Shown here piece by piece: positions 54,950 through 63,061 of a stretch of DNA of 64,000 bases. This stretch comes from Larkinella arboricola (GTDB lineage Bacteria > Bacteroidota > Bacteroidia > Cytophagales > Spirosomataceae). The number at the start of each line of letters is the position of its first letter. Positions within the stretch are counted from its first letter, which is position 1. Below the pieces are notes generated by a model, which worked only from the letters and a program-made list of their open reading frames with translations, was not told where the DNA came from and did no database searches. The translations under genes were made by a program, and so were the position numbers. Where the stretch lies: contig NZ_QLMC01000003.1 of assembly GCF_003259745.1 (NCBI RefSeq), positions 248,001-312,000 of the forward strand, written 5' to 3'.

Positions 54950-55070
54950 TTTCTTGCGTTACGATGACTACGTTGCAAGTTACAGCATTGCGTACCGCCT
55001 ATTATGGGTTTAGTGATTAGAAATTTATTAAAAATAGCCCTGAATCCTCAAAAACTACAAAATCTGTTTC

Positions 55071-56321
55071 CTACCAGCGCACCTGCCCATCGCCAGTCAC
55101 AACCCATTTTTCGGTCACCAGTTTCTCCAGGGCAAACGGGCCGCGGGCGTGCAGTTTCTGCGTCGAAATCCCGATTTCAGCCCCCAGGCCAAACACTCCG
55201 CCGTCGGTAAACCGGGTAGAAGCATTGGCATATACCGCAGCCGCATCCACTTCACTCAGAAAACGGTCGATAACGTCCGAATCCCGGGAAATGACGGCTT
55301 CCGAATGGCGTGATGAATACGTCTGAATGTGCGACAGGGCATCATCCAAACCGTCGATTACTTTGATGGCGCATTTATAATCCAGAAACTCCCGGCCAAA
55401 ATCGCTCAACTGTGCCCGTTGCAGCATCGGATACTTCACTGACGACAGAATGTCGAAGGCTTCTTCGTCCGCAAACACCTCGACGTTCCACTTCGTAAAA
55501 CCGTCTACCAGCATCGGCAGAAACTCGGCGGCAACGGCCCGGTCTACCAGCACACCGTCGAGTGAATTACAAACCGAAGGGCGCGACACTTTGGCGTTCA
55601 CCACAATATCGCGGGCTTTTTCGAGATCGGCCGTCTTTTCCACGTAGGTATGACAAACCCCCGCGCCGGTTTCGATGGTCGGCACCAGCGAATTTTGCCG
55701 GACATACTGAATCAGCGAATCCGACCCGCGCGGAATGATAATATCGATGTACCGCGTAGCCGTCAGCAGTTCGTTGACCACGGCCCGGTCAGGCGGCATG
55801 AGCGAAACAGCAGCTTCGGGCACGTCAAATTCGGCCAGCACCTGATGAATCAACCCCACCAGCGCCAGATTGGAATAATGTGCTTCCTTCCCCCCTTTTA
55901 ATACACAGGCGTTGCCCGACCGCAGGCAGAGCGAAGCCACATCCAGCGTCACGTTGGGCCGCGATTCGTAAATAACCCCCACCACGCCCAGCGGCACGGC
56001 CAGTTTCCGGAGCTGAAGCCCCTGCTCGATGGTTCGTTCCAGCAACACCTCGCCGTTCGGATCGGGTAGCTGGGCCACGGTCCGCAGGCTTTCCGCCAGA
56101 TCGTTGATCCGTTTTTCGTTCAGCAGCAACCGGTCTTTTTTCGGATCGGTATCCGGCATGGCATCCAGGTCTTTCTGGTTTTCAGCGAGAATAGCGGTTG
56201 CGTTTTCAACCACTACGTCGGCTAACCGATTGAGCAAAGCGGTTTTCTGTTCGGACGACAGGCGCCGGACTGAAGCCGATGCCGACTTCGTTTCCTGAAG
56301 AAGAGGAGTTACTGTATTCAT
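55071..56321 (-). CDS. proA: Glutamate-5-semialdehyde dehydrogenase
   Basis: ProA reduces glutamyl-5-phosphate to glutamate-5-semialdehyde, step two of proline synthesis. It is an aldehyde dehydrogenase-like enzyme with the catalytic Cys251 in SRPSVCNSLDGVLV and the cofactor segment GVIYESRPNVTLDVASLCLR. Length of 416 residues is normal. It is transcribed leftward 15 bases after proB, forming the proBA operon, reversed relative to the downstream arginine genes. Confidence 0.97.
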   Translation of the reverse strand: MNTVTPLLQETKSASASVRRLSSEQKTALLNRLADVVVENATAILAENQKDLDAMPDTDPKKDRLLLNEKRINDLAESLRTVAQLPDPNGEVLLERTIEQGLQLRKLAVPLGVVGVIYESRPNVTLDVASLCLRSGNACVLKGGKEAHYSNLALVGLIHQVLAEFDVPEAAVSLMPPDRAVVNELLTATRYIDIIIPRGSDSLIQYVRQNSLVPTIETGAGVCHTYVEKTADLEKARDIVVNAKVSRPSVCNSLDGVLVDRAVAAEFLPMLVDGFTKWNVEVFADEEAFDILSSVKYPMLQRAQLSDFGREFLDYKCAIKVIDGLDDALSHIQTYSSRHSEAVISRDSDVIDRFLSEVDAAAVYANASTRFTDGGVFGLGAEIGISTQKLHARGPFALEKLVTEKWVVTGDGQVRW

Positions 56322-56336
56322 GACGACACGGTATTT

Positions 56337-57365
56337 TTACAAAAGTACAATATCATTGGCATTTGCCACCTCGACATTCTGCTGGTTTAGCTGCATCGAT
56401 AATTGGGCCGACGACAGACGGGCGCGGGCAACGGCCACCGTCGAACCGGCTTCGTCGCAAATCTCAACCACCTCACCGGCCGCAAAATCACCCTCCACCG
56501 TTCGAACGCCAACGGCCAGCAAACTGTTCCGCCGGCCCAGCGCCTTCACCGCCCCGGCGTCGATTTGCAAACTACCCGCCGTCAGGCTCCCGCTACCGAG
56601 CCAGCGTTGCCGTGCTGAAGGAGAGGCTATCTGGGGCGTAAAAGCCGTACCGGTTTCCCCCCGCAATGCCCGCAAAATACCGTCGGGTTGTTTAAGGCCA
56701 AAAATGGCAACCTGAATACCCATGCGCGTAGCGAGTTTGGCAAAGGTCAGTTTGGACGCCATCCCGCCTAGCCCCAGGGCCGATTTCTCATCCCGGACAA
56801 TACCGAATACCGACTCATCAACCTGATTAACCGTGGAGATAATATGACCCTCCTCATCCAGCAAACCGCCCACCGACGTGCAGAGCATCAGCGTGGAAGC
56901 GCCAAAACCCACCGCCATGAGTGTTGCCAGTTCGTCGTTATCGGAAAACTTCAACTCCCGGTCGCTGACCACGTCGTTTTCGTTGGCGATGGGAATAATA
57001 CCGTTTTTCCAGAGTTCCTGCACGGTTTCCTTGAGTTGCAGAAACTGCTGGCGGTCGGCGAAGTGATGGCGTTCGCAGAGTGTCTGAGCAACCGGAATGT
57101 CGTATTGGGAGAAATACCGGTTGTAGACATTCAGCAGCAGCAGATTACCCACAGCCGCAGCGGCTTTCCGCTGCGCAATGTCGCCCCGATAGCCCTGAAT
57201 AAATCCCTTTCCTGCCCCGACGGCCCCCGACGATACCAGGACAATGTGGTACGAACGACGCAGTTCGGCAACCTGCCGGGCAATGTCGGCAATAACGGCT
57301 TCATTTAAAGAGCCATCCGGCATGGTAATTGATGCCGTACCGAATTTAATAACTAAGACTGACAC
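56337..57365 (-). CDS. proB: Glutamate 5-kinase
   Basis: ProB phosphorylates glutamate to start proline synthesis. The amino-acid kinase domain has VIKFGTASI near the start, LVSSGAVGAGKGF, IANENDVVSDRELKFSDND and the GLGGMASKLTFAKLA segment. A C-terminal PUA domain (about residues 260-342) is present. The protein is slightly shorter than the typical 367 residues. Proline feedback sensing is expected in the kinase domain. First gene of proBA. Confidence 0.96.
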   Translation of the reverse strand: MSVLVIKFGTASITMPDGSLNEAVIADIARQVAELRRSYHIVLVSSGAVGAGKGFIQGYRGDIAQRKAAAAVGNLLLLNVYNRYFSQYDIPVAQTLCERHHFADRQQFLQLKETVQELWKNGIIPIANENDVVSDRELKFSDNDELATLMAVGFGASTLMLCTSVGGLLDEEGHIISTVNQVDESVFGIVRDEKSALGLGGMASKLTFAKLATRMGIQVAIFGLKQPDGILRALRGETGTAFTPQIASPSARQRWLGSGSLTAGSLQIDAGAVKALGRRNSLLAVGVRTVEGDFAAGEVVEICDEAGSTVAVARARLSSAQLSMQLNQQNVEVANANDIVLL

Positions 57366-57467
57366 GATTGAATGGAAATAAAAGACAATAACCGATGCAT
57401 TCCGTCCGCGATGAAGTAAAAGAAGGTGCGAAAATACGAAAGACTACGGATTTAGAGGAATTTAGCC

Positions 57468-58094
57468 TTAATCCGGTTGATTTCGGAACGAATGCTCCAT
57501 GATGTGTTCGGTAAAGTGGACCTTTTTTTGCAGCCCCTGCTTCAGCAGCTTCATGTATTCCGTACGGGGTATTTCGATGGCGCCGAACCGCCGGACGTTG
57601 TCGTTGATAAACTGGGTGTCCAGTAGCTCAAATTGTTGTTTTTTCAGAATTTCAATCAGGTAATGAAAAGCGACTTTCGATGCATTTGGCACCCGATAAA
57701 ACATGGATTCACCAAAAAAAACGGCTCCCAGTGCGACCCCGTACAAGCCGCCGACCAGCTCATTTTCGATGTAGGCTTCCACGCTGTGCGCCATACCCAT
57801 CTGGTGCAAATCGACGTACGCTTCGATAATTTCTTCGGAAATCCAGGTACCGTCGTGTTCGGAACGAGGAAGGGCACAGGCACGCATAACCTGCTCGAAA
57901 TCAGTATTAATACGCACCTCAAATGTTTTCTTGTTTAAGACCGGGCGCAACGATTTGGCGGGATGATAGGTTTCAATTGGGATAATGGCACGGGGGTCGG
58001 GCGAATACCAATAGAGTGTATTGTCCGTGTCGGCCATCGGAAAAATTCCGTTTATGTAGCCATAAATCAGGTCATCAGAGGACAGACGGTACAT
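57468..58094 (-). CDS. aat: Leucyl/phenylalanyl-tRNA-protein transferase
   Basis: Aat transfers Leu or Phe from tRNA to proteins bearing an N-terminal Arg or Lys, marking them for ClpS-ClpAP degradation. The ATG at 58094 gives MYRLSSDDLIYGYINGIFPMAD, the family N-terminus; the upstream ATG adds nine residues of doubtful value. Conserved GVALGAVFFGESMF, ASKVAF and DTQF segments are present. Confidence 0.92.
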   Translation of the reverse strand: MYRLSSDDLIYGYINGIFPMADTDNTLYWYSPDPRAIIPIETYHPAKSLRPVLNKKTFEVRINTDFEQVMRACALPRSEHDGTWISEEIIEAYVDLHQMGMAHSVEAYIENELVGGLYGVALGAVFFGESMFYRVPNASKVAFHYLIEILKKQQFELLDTQFINDNVRRFGAIEIPRTEYMKLLKQGLQKKVHFTEHIMEHSFRNQPD

Positions 58095-58454
58095 ACAGAA
58101 TGCAGAAAGTTCATATAACAAAAGTATAAAAATATCGATTGGAAAAAATGATCAAATTGATGAACGTTTACTCAATATTTTCGTTATCATATTGCACAAT
58201 CGAAACTATTCCTTTATCATTGTCGCGCTTTTGGGTAATCACAAAAATGGCAACACCTGTCTATATACCGACTTTCTACCACACAACGCCATTTCGGTTC
58301 AGGTCCGAAAGGACCCGACCATTTTGTTCGCCTACGCGGTGAGCATCCGCCCCTGCGGTTCAGCCCTTTCTAATTTCATTTTCAACAAACTTTTTGATCT
58401 CAAAACCTACCGGTTTCCTGCCGGCCATGGGTTCATTTATTCGATCAATTCACG
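58095..58454. other. Divergent spacer upstream of GNAT gene; small GNRA hairpin
   Basis: No supported gene; an 88-codon frame from 58192 has no recognisable features. A hairpin ggtcc-gaaa-ggacc (58302-58315) with a stable GNRA tetraloop and a nearby gcgg/ccgc pairing could belong to a 5' leader RNA of the GNAT gene. Confidence 0.35.
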
Positions 58455-59159
58455 ATGACTTCAGAAGTAAACAACGATACTTACCTTGTTCAGGTCGCTG
58501 ATGAAAACCATCTGCAACTGGCTGAAACGATCTGCAAGGAAATGGAGCAAAGCGCCAAGGCTCGGGGTACGGGGATTGCCAAACGCTCCCCTCTTTACCT
58601 GATGGAAAAGATGCTGGAAGGAAAGGCCATTGTTGCCACCACAAAAGAAGGCGATTGGGTTGGGTTCTGTTACATCGAAACCTGGGAACACGGTAAGTTT
58701 GTAGCGAACTCGGGGCTCATTGTGCATCCGGACCACCGCAAAAGCGGGATTGCAACCCGGATTAAAAACGAAGCCTTTAAGCTGTCGCGCAGAAAATATC
58801 CCGACGCCAAAATCATCGGTTTAACGACGAGTCTGGCGGTCATGAAAATAAACTCTGATCTGGGCTACGAACCCGTAACACTCAACGAACTACCGGCCGA
58901 TGATGCGTTCTGGAAAGGCTGTTCGAGCTGCGTTAACTACGATATTCTGACCCGGACCAACCGGAAGCACTGCCTCTGTACGGGAATGCTATACGACCCG
59001 GAGCAGCACAAAAAGACAGAGGTAAAAGAAAACTGGAACTTTCTGAAAGAGTCGAAGCTCTACGAACGCTGGATGCGCATCAAACAGCGTATTCTGATGC
59101 GTTTTCAGGATCGTCCCCGGACGAGGAAACCCGAACGTGAGTTGGAAGCCGTCGGGTGA
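58455..59159 (+). CDS. GNAT acetyltransferase, probable N-acylglutamate synthase of arginine pathway
   Basis: GNAT core motifs are visible: VGFCYIETWEHGKFVANSG, LIVHPDHRKSGIATRIKNE (acetyl-CoA binding loop, RKSGIA), and the following helix. It precedes argG and argC. In Bacteroidota arginine clusters a GNAT gene in this position is taken to make N-acetyl- or N-succinylglutamate, the first step, because classical argA is absent. A Cys cluster in the C-terminal half (CSSC, then CLC, roughly residues 156-178) might bind a metal. A terminator follows, so it may be expressed separately from argG. The assignment to the pathway is by context only. Confidence 0.7.
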   Translation: MTSEVNNDTYLVQVADENHLQLAETICKEMEQSAKARGTGIAKRSPLYLMEKMLEGKAIVATTKEGDWVGFCYIETWEHGKFVANSGLIVHPDHRKSGIATRIKNEAFKLSRRKYPDAKIIGLTTSLAVMKINSDLGYEPVTLNELPADDAFWKGCSSCVNYDILTRTNRKHCLCTGMLYDPEQHKKTEVKENWNFLKESKLYERWMRIKQRILMRFQDRPRTRKPERELEAVG

Positions 59160-59194
59160 TAAAGTCATTGTTCGTGTATTCAAGTGATTTTAAG

Positions 59195-59227
59195 TCCCTT
59201 TCGGCGGTTGGCTGGAAGGGATTTTTT
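59195..59227 (+). terminator. Rho-independent terminator after GNAT gene
   Basis: tccctt (59195-59200) pairs with aaggga (59216-59221), extended by a G-U and a C-G pair, giving a stem of about 8 bp and an 11-base loop, followed by six T residues. Confidence 0.75.
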
Positions 59228-59234
59228 AGTTTTG
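59227..59234 (+). promoter_or_regulatory. TAnnTTTG promoter element of argG
   Basis: tagttttg at 59227-59234 matches TAnnTTTG exactly and lies immediately after the terminator T-run, with a TTG at 59208-59210. Transcription would start near 59241, about ten bases before a structured leader. Confidence 0.5.
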
Positions 59235-59250
59235 TGCCGTATTGATCACA

Positions 59251-59322
59251 AGCGCAGGGCGCCGGGTAAAGGGCAACGAGGGGACAACACATCCTTGTGC
59301 CCGATGCACCATGCCCTGCGCT
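59251..59322 (+). ncRNA. Structured 5' leader of argG, possible riboswitch or attenuator
   Basis: agcgcagggc (59251-59260) pairs perfectly with gccctgcgct (59313-59322) to close a 72-base domain. Inside, gggca (59271-59275) can pair with tgccc (59298-59302), forming a second stem. The domain starts about 10 bases after the predicted transcription start and ends 40 bases before the argG ATG. I recognise no known riboswitch family. Confidence 0.45.
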
Positions 59323-59362
59323 CCATAAATTTTAATTTCCATACGTTCCATAGTTCACTGTG

Positions 59363-60571
59363 ATGTCTCAACAAAAAAAAGTAGTTCTTGCGTTTAGCGG
59401 AGGTCTCGACACCTCGTTTTGTGTGAAATACCTGTCCGAAGATCTGGGGTATGAAATCCATTCCGTGCTGGTCGACACAGGCGGTTTTTCGGAGGCCGAT
59501 CTAAAAGCCATCGAAGCACGGGCGTACTCGCTGGGCGTAAAAAGCCACGCTACCATCGCCAAAACCGACGATTACTACCAGCAATGTCTGAAATATCTGG
59601 TGTATGGAAACATCCTGAAAAACAATACCTACCCGCTGAGCGTGAGCGCCGAGCGAATTTTTCAGGCCATTGCCGTAGCCGAATACGCCAAAAGCATCGG
59701 CGCCAATGCCATTGCGCACGGCAGCACGGGTGCAGGCAATGATCAGGTCCGGTTTGATATGGCCTTTCGGATCATTGCGCCCGACGCTGAAATCATCACG
59801 CCCATCCGCGATCTGCGGCTTTCGCGCGAAGCGGAAATTGACTACCTGAAATCGAAAGGCGTGGAGCAGGAATGGCACAAAGCCGCCTACTCCATCAACA
59901 AAGGATTGTGGGGAACGTCGGTGGGTGGCCGCGAAACACTGACCTCCAATGGATTCCTGCCCGAATCAGCCTGGCCCACGCAGGTAACCAAAACTGAACC
60001 GGAACAAATTACGCTGCACTTCGAAAAAGGCGAGTTGCAGGGTATTGGTGACGAACCCGTTGGCAATCCGATTCAAGCCATCCAGCAACTGACCGAACTA
60101 GCGGGCCCCTACGGTATCGGGCGCGACATTCACGTGGGCGACACCATCATTGGCATCAAAGGCCGCGTCGGTTTTGAAGCCCCGGCCCCGCTGATTATTC
60201 TGAAAGCCCACCACGCCATCGAAAAACACGTCCTGACCAAATGGCAACAGTACTGGAAAGACCAGATGGCCAACTGGTACGGTACGATGCTCCACGAAGG
60301 CCAATTTCTGGACCCCGTCATGAGGAACATCGAAACCTTCCTGGCCGATACGCAAGACCACGTAACGGGCAAAGTACACGTCCTGCTGGCTCCCTACCGC
60401 TTCCAGGTGCTGGGCATCGAATCGCCGTTCGATCTGATGTCGTCGACCTTCGGCAGCTACGGCGAAATGAACAACGCCTGGACCGGTGACGACGTGCGCG
60501 GCTTCTCGAAAGTGATGTCGAATCAGGTCATGATTTATGAGAAAGTAAAAGAAGCCAATAAGCAAGGATGA
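59363..60571 (+). CDS. argG: Argininosuccinate synthase
   Basis: ArgG joins citrulline and aspartate to form argininosuccinate using ATP. The ATP pyrophosphatase P-loop is LAFSGGLDTSF at the start. The family core continues with AHGSTGAGNDQVRFDMAF, then SINKGLWGTSVGG. Bacteroidota have a distinct ArgG type that this resembles. The ATG at 59363 was chosen over the GTG at 59360. It belongs to the arginine cluster with GNAT and argC. Confidence 0.95.
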   Translation: MSQQKKVVLAFSGGLDTSFCVKYLSEDLGYEIHSVLVDTGGFSEADLKAIEARAYSLGVKSHATIAKTDDYYQQCLKYLVYGNILKNNTYPLSVSAERIFQAIAVAEYAKSIGANAIAHGSTGAGNDQVRFDMAFRIIAPDAEIITPIRDLRLSREAEIDYLKSKGVEQEWHKAAYSINKGLWGTSVGGRETLTSNGFLPESAWPTQVTKTEPEQITLHFEKGELQGIGDEPVGNPIQAIQQLTELAGPYGIGRDIHVGDTIIGIKGRVGFEAPAPLIILKAHHAIEKHVLTKWQQYWKDQMANWYGTMLHEGQFLDPVMRNIETFLADTQDHVTGKVHVLLAPYRFQVLGIESPFDLMSSTFGSYGEMNNAWTGDDVRGFSKVMSNQVMIYEKVKEANKQG

Positions 60572-60576
60572 GGTAA

Positions 60577-60655
60577 GAGGTAAGAATTAAGAGTGATGAC
60601 GGGGCCGCCCGGCGGTTGGCTGAAGCATTAACTCATCACTCTTAATTCTTACCTC
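60577..60655. repeat. 23-bp perfect inverted repeat between argG and glycosyltransferase
   Basis: Positions 60577-60599 pair perfectly with 60633-60655, enclosing a 33-base GC-rich loop. The arms are of simple TAAG/GATGA composition, like the palindromic intergenic repeats found many times in some Cytophagales genomes. It could act as an RNA structure affecting downstream expression, or be a REP- or MITE-like element. Confidence 0.6.
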
Positions 60656-60671
60656 ATAATTCAAAAAGCCG

Positions 60672-61922
60672 TTGAACGTAATTATCGACGCCAGTCTTCC
60701 GGGTATTGGGTTTTACCACCGTCAGGCCAAAACGGGGGTGAGTCGCGTGGCCGAACAGTTAATCAAAGGACTGCACGAATCGGAGCAGATACAGCTTTCG
60801 CTGGCCGCACCGACGCATCAGGCCGAAACCTTACGGTATGCCCGGGAAACCTTCGGAAAACAGGCTCCTCCGCTGGTCAACCGACCGGGCGAACAACGCT
60901 GGGCGAAGCTGGAAAATGCCTTGCTCAATCCATTTTCTCCCCAGAGCCTTCCGTCGAAAGTTATCCGGCAGCTTTTTTACCGCAGCCACAAAGCCCTTGC
61001 TACGGAACAGGCCCGGTTTTCGGACGATCTGCTGCCCCGGGGCGCTGTTTATCATTCGCCGTTTTTTGCCATTCCGGACGATATTGGCCGAATGCCGCAC
61101 ATCCGCAAGGTGCTGACGGTACACGATCTGATTCCGATTCATCATCCGGAATGGTTTCCGGCGGGCGAACGGGCGGTGAAGGACGCCATTGAAACCTTGC
61201 CGCCGGATGCTCACGTCGTAACGGTTTCGCAGGCGACCAAAACGGATTTCTGTCAATTTACCGGTTTTGATCCCGGGCGCGTTACCCCGATTCATCTGGC
61301 TGCCTCACCGGACCTGTTTTATCCCGTGACGAATACCGCCCAAATCAAAGCCACCCAACAGCGTTTCGGTCTGGGCAACGAACCGTATCTGCTCACGCTG
61401 GCAACGCTTGAACCCCGAAAAAACCTCGATCATCTCATCCGCTGCTTTGTTCAACTGGCCGAAAGTGGCGAGTTGCCGAAGGAAATAAAGCTGGTTCTGG
61501 TGGGTACAAAAGGCTGGAAAATGGATCAGGTACTGGGCGAACTGGCGAAAACGGAAAGCATTCGGTCGCGGCTGGTTTTTACCGGTTTTGTGCCGGACGA
61601 AGACCTGGCGGCCATCTATTCCGGGGCGCTGGCGTTTGTGTATCCGTCGTTGTTCGAAGGATTTGGCTTACCTCCGCTGGAAGCCATGCAGTGCGGTTTG
61701 CCGGTGATTACCTCAAACGTGGCCTCGCTGCCCGAAGTAGTCGGCGATGCCGCTGTTCAGGTCTCCCCCACCGACGCCGATGCGTTGGCACAGGCCATTT
61801 TAACGGTAGTTCGCTCGGCTGCCTTACGGAAAGATTTAGCCACGAAAGCTCTGCAAAGGGCACAATTGTTTTCGTGGGAACGTTTTATCAATGAGCACAT
61901 CAGGCTCTATCAAACCATATGA
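60672..61922 (+). CDS. Glycosyltransferase family 4 protein, 416 aa
   Basis: A GT-B fold enzyme transferring a sugar from a nucleotide donor. The start is a TTG at 60672 ([20 protein letters not shown]), which fits the family N-terminus. Conserved [15 protein letters not shown] precedes the donor-binding [19 protein letters not shown] and [10 protein letters not shown]. The stop codon overlaps the argC ATG (ATGA, 61919-61922), so the two are translationally coupled. A glycosyltransferase between argG and argC has no obvious role in arginine synthesis. Confidence 0.9.
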   Translation: MNVIIDASLPGIGFYHRQAKTGVSRVAEQLIKGLHESEQIQLSLAAPTHQAETLRYARETFGKQAPPLVNRPGEQRWAKLENALLNPFSPQSLPSKVIRQLFYRSHKALATEQARFSDDLLPRGAVYHSPFFAIPDDIGRMPHIRKVLTVHDLIPIHHPEWFPAGERAVKDAIETLPPDAHVVTVSQATKTDFCQFTGFDPGRVTPIHLAASPDLFYPVTNTAQIKATQQRFGLGNEPYLLTLATLEPRKNLDHLIRCFVQLAESGELPKEIKLVLVGTKGWKMDQVLGELAKTESIRSRLVFTGFVPDEDLAAIYSGALAFVYPSLFEGFGLPPLEAMQCGLPVITSNVASLPEVVGDAAVQVSPTDADALAQAILTVVRSAALRKDLATKALQRAQLFSWERFINEHIRLYQTI

Positions 61923-62902
61923 ATACAATCAATATTGGTATTATCGGCGGAGCGGGTTACACCGGTGGCGAACTGCTCCGGATTCTCCTCAATCATCCCA
62001 ACGCCCACATTGCGTTTGTTCACAGCAAAAGTCAGGCGGGCAAGCCCCTATACAGCACCCACACGGATTTGCTGGGCGATACGGAGTTGAAGTTTTCGGG
62101 CGAAGACACCCGCGACCTGGTCAATCAGGCGGGTCTTTCGGTGATTTTTCTGTGCTCCGGCCACGGCGAATCGGCGAAGTTCCTGGCCGAAAACCCCATT
62201 CCGGACACCCTGAAAGTGGTTGACCTCAGCACCGATTTCCGCGACGAATCAAATGGTTTTGTGTACGGTTTGCCCGAGTTGCAACGCGAACGCATTCAGA
62301 CGGCTACCAAAATTGCCAATCCCGGCTGTTTTGCAACCAGCATCCAACTGGCGCTGCTGCCGCTGGCGCAGGCCGGACTGCTCACCGAAGCCGTTCAGGT
62401 TAGCGCCATAACTGGCTCGACCGGAGCCGGGCAGGCCCTCAGTCAGACCACTCATTTCACCTGGCGGAACAACAATGTTTCGATTTACAAAGCCTTCACC
62501 CACCAGCACCTGAAGGAGATTCGTCAGAGCCTGACGCAATTACAACCCGGTTTCGATCAGTCTATTCATTTCGTGCCGTACCGGGGCGATTTTACCCGGG
62601 GAATCATGGCCAACGTCTACACGCCCTACGCCGGAAGTCTGGAGGAAGCCCGCCAGCTTTATGCAACCTATTATGCCGGGCACCCATTTACCCATTTGAG
62701 CGATGCTCCGGTGGATGTCAAACAGGTGGTCAACACCAACAAGTGTTTGCTACACCTGGAAAAACACGACGGCCAGTTGTTGATTACGAGCATCATCGAC
62801 AACCTGACCAAAGGGGCTTCGGGCCATGCCGTTCAGAACATGAATCTGCTGTTCGGCCTGCCGGAAGACGCCGGACTTCGTTTGAAATCCGTTGCCTTCT
62901 GA
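61919..62902 (+). CDS. argC: N-acetyl-gamma-glutamyl-phosphate reductase
   Basis: ArgC reduces N-acetylglutamyl-5-phosphate with NADPH in arginine synthesis (or the N-succinyl equivalent in Bacteroidota). The N-terminal Rossmann motif is IGIIGGAGYTGGELLRIL; the catalytic Cys137 lies in ANPGCFATSIQLALLPL; ITGSTGAGQ is a further family motif. Length of 327 residues is normal. It overlaps the upstream glycosyltransferase stop by four bases. Confidence 0.96.
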   Translation: MNTINIGIIGGAGYTGGELLRILLNHPNAHIAFVHSKSQAGKPLYSTHTDLLGDTELKFSGEDTRDLVNQAGLSVIFLCSGHGESAKFLAENPIPDTLKVVDLSTDFRDESNGFVYGLPELQRERIQTATKIANPGCFATSIQLALLPLAQAGLLTEAVQVSAITGSTGAGQALSQTTHFTWRNNNVSIYKAFTHQHLKEIRQSLTQLQPGFDQSIHFVPYRGDFTRGIMANVYTPYAGSLEEARQLYATYYAGHPFTHLSDAPVDVKQVVNTNKCLLHLEKHDGQLLITSIIDNLTKGASGHAVQNMNLLFGLPEDAGLRLKSVAF

Positions 62903-63061
62903 CGTCTCTGCGCGTGGCTGTTGCTGCCCTGGGGCGTGTTATCAGAAAGTAAGACCCATTTTACCCAAAACCATTTCATTAGTCCGTAGATAGTAGTCCA
63001 TAACTACAGGCGCGGTGGTTTCAGGATTTGTCTTATTTTTACAAAAAATATCCCGTAACCC

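Noticed and set aside
58192-58458. 88-codon rightward ORF before the GNAT gene
   Set aside because: No domain or signal peptide; it sits in a region that looks like a 5' leader or spacer.
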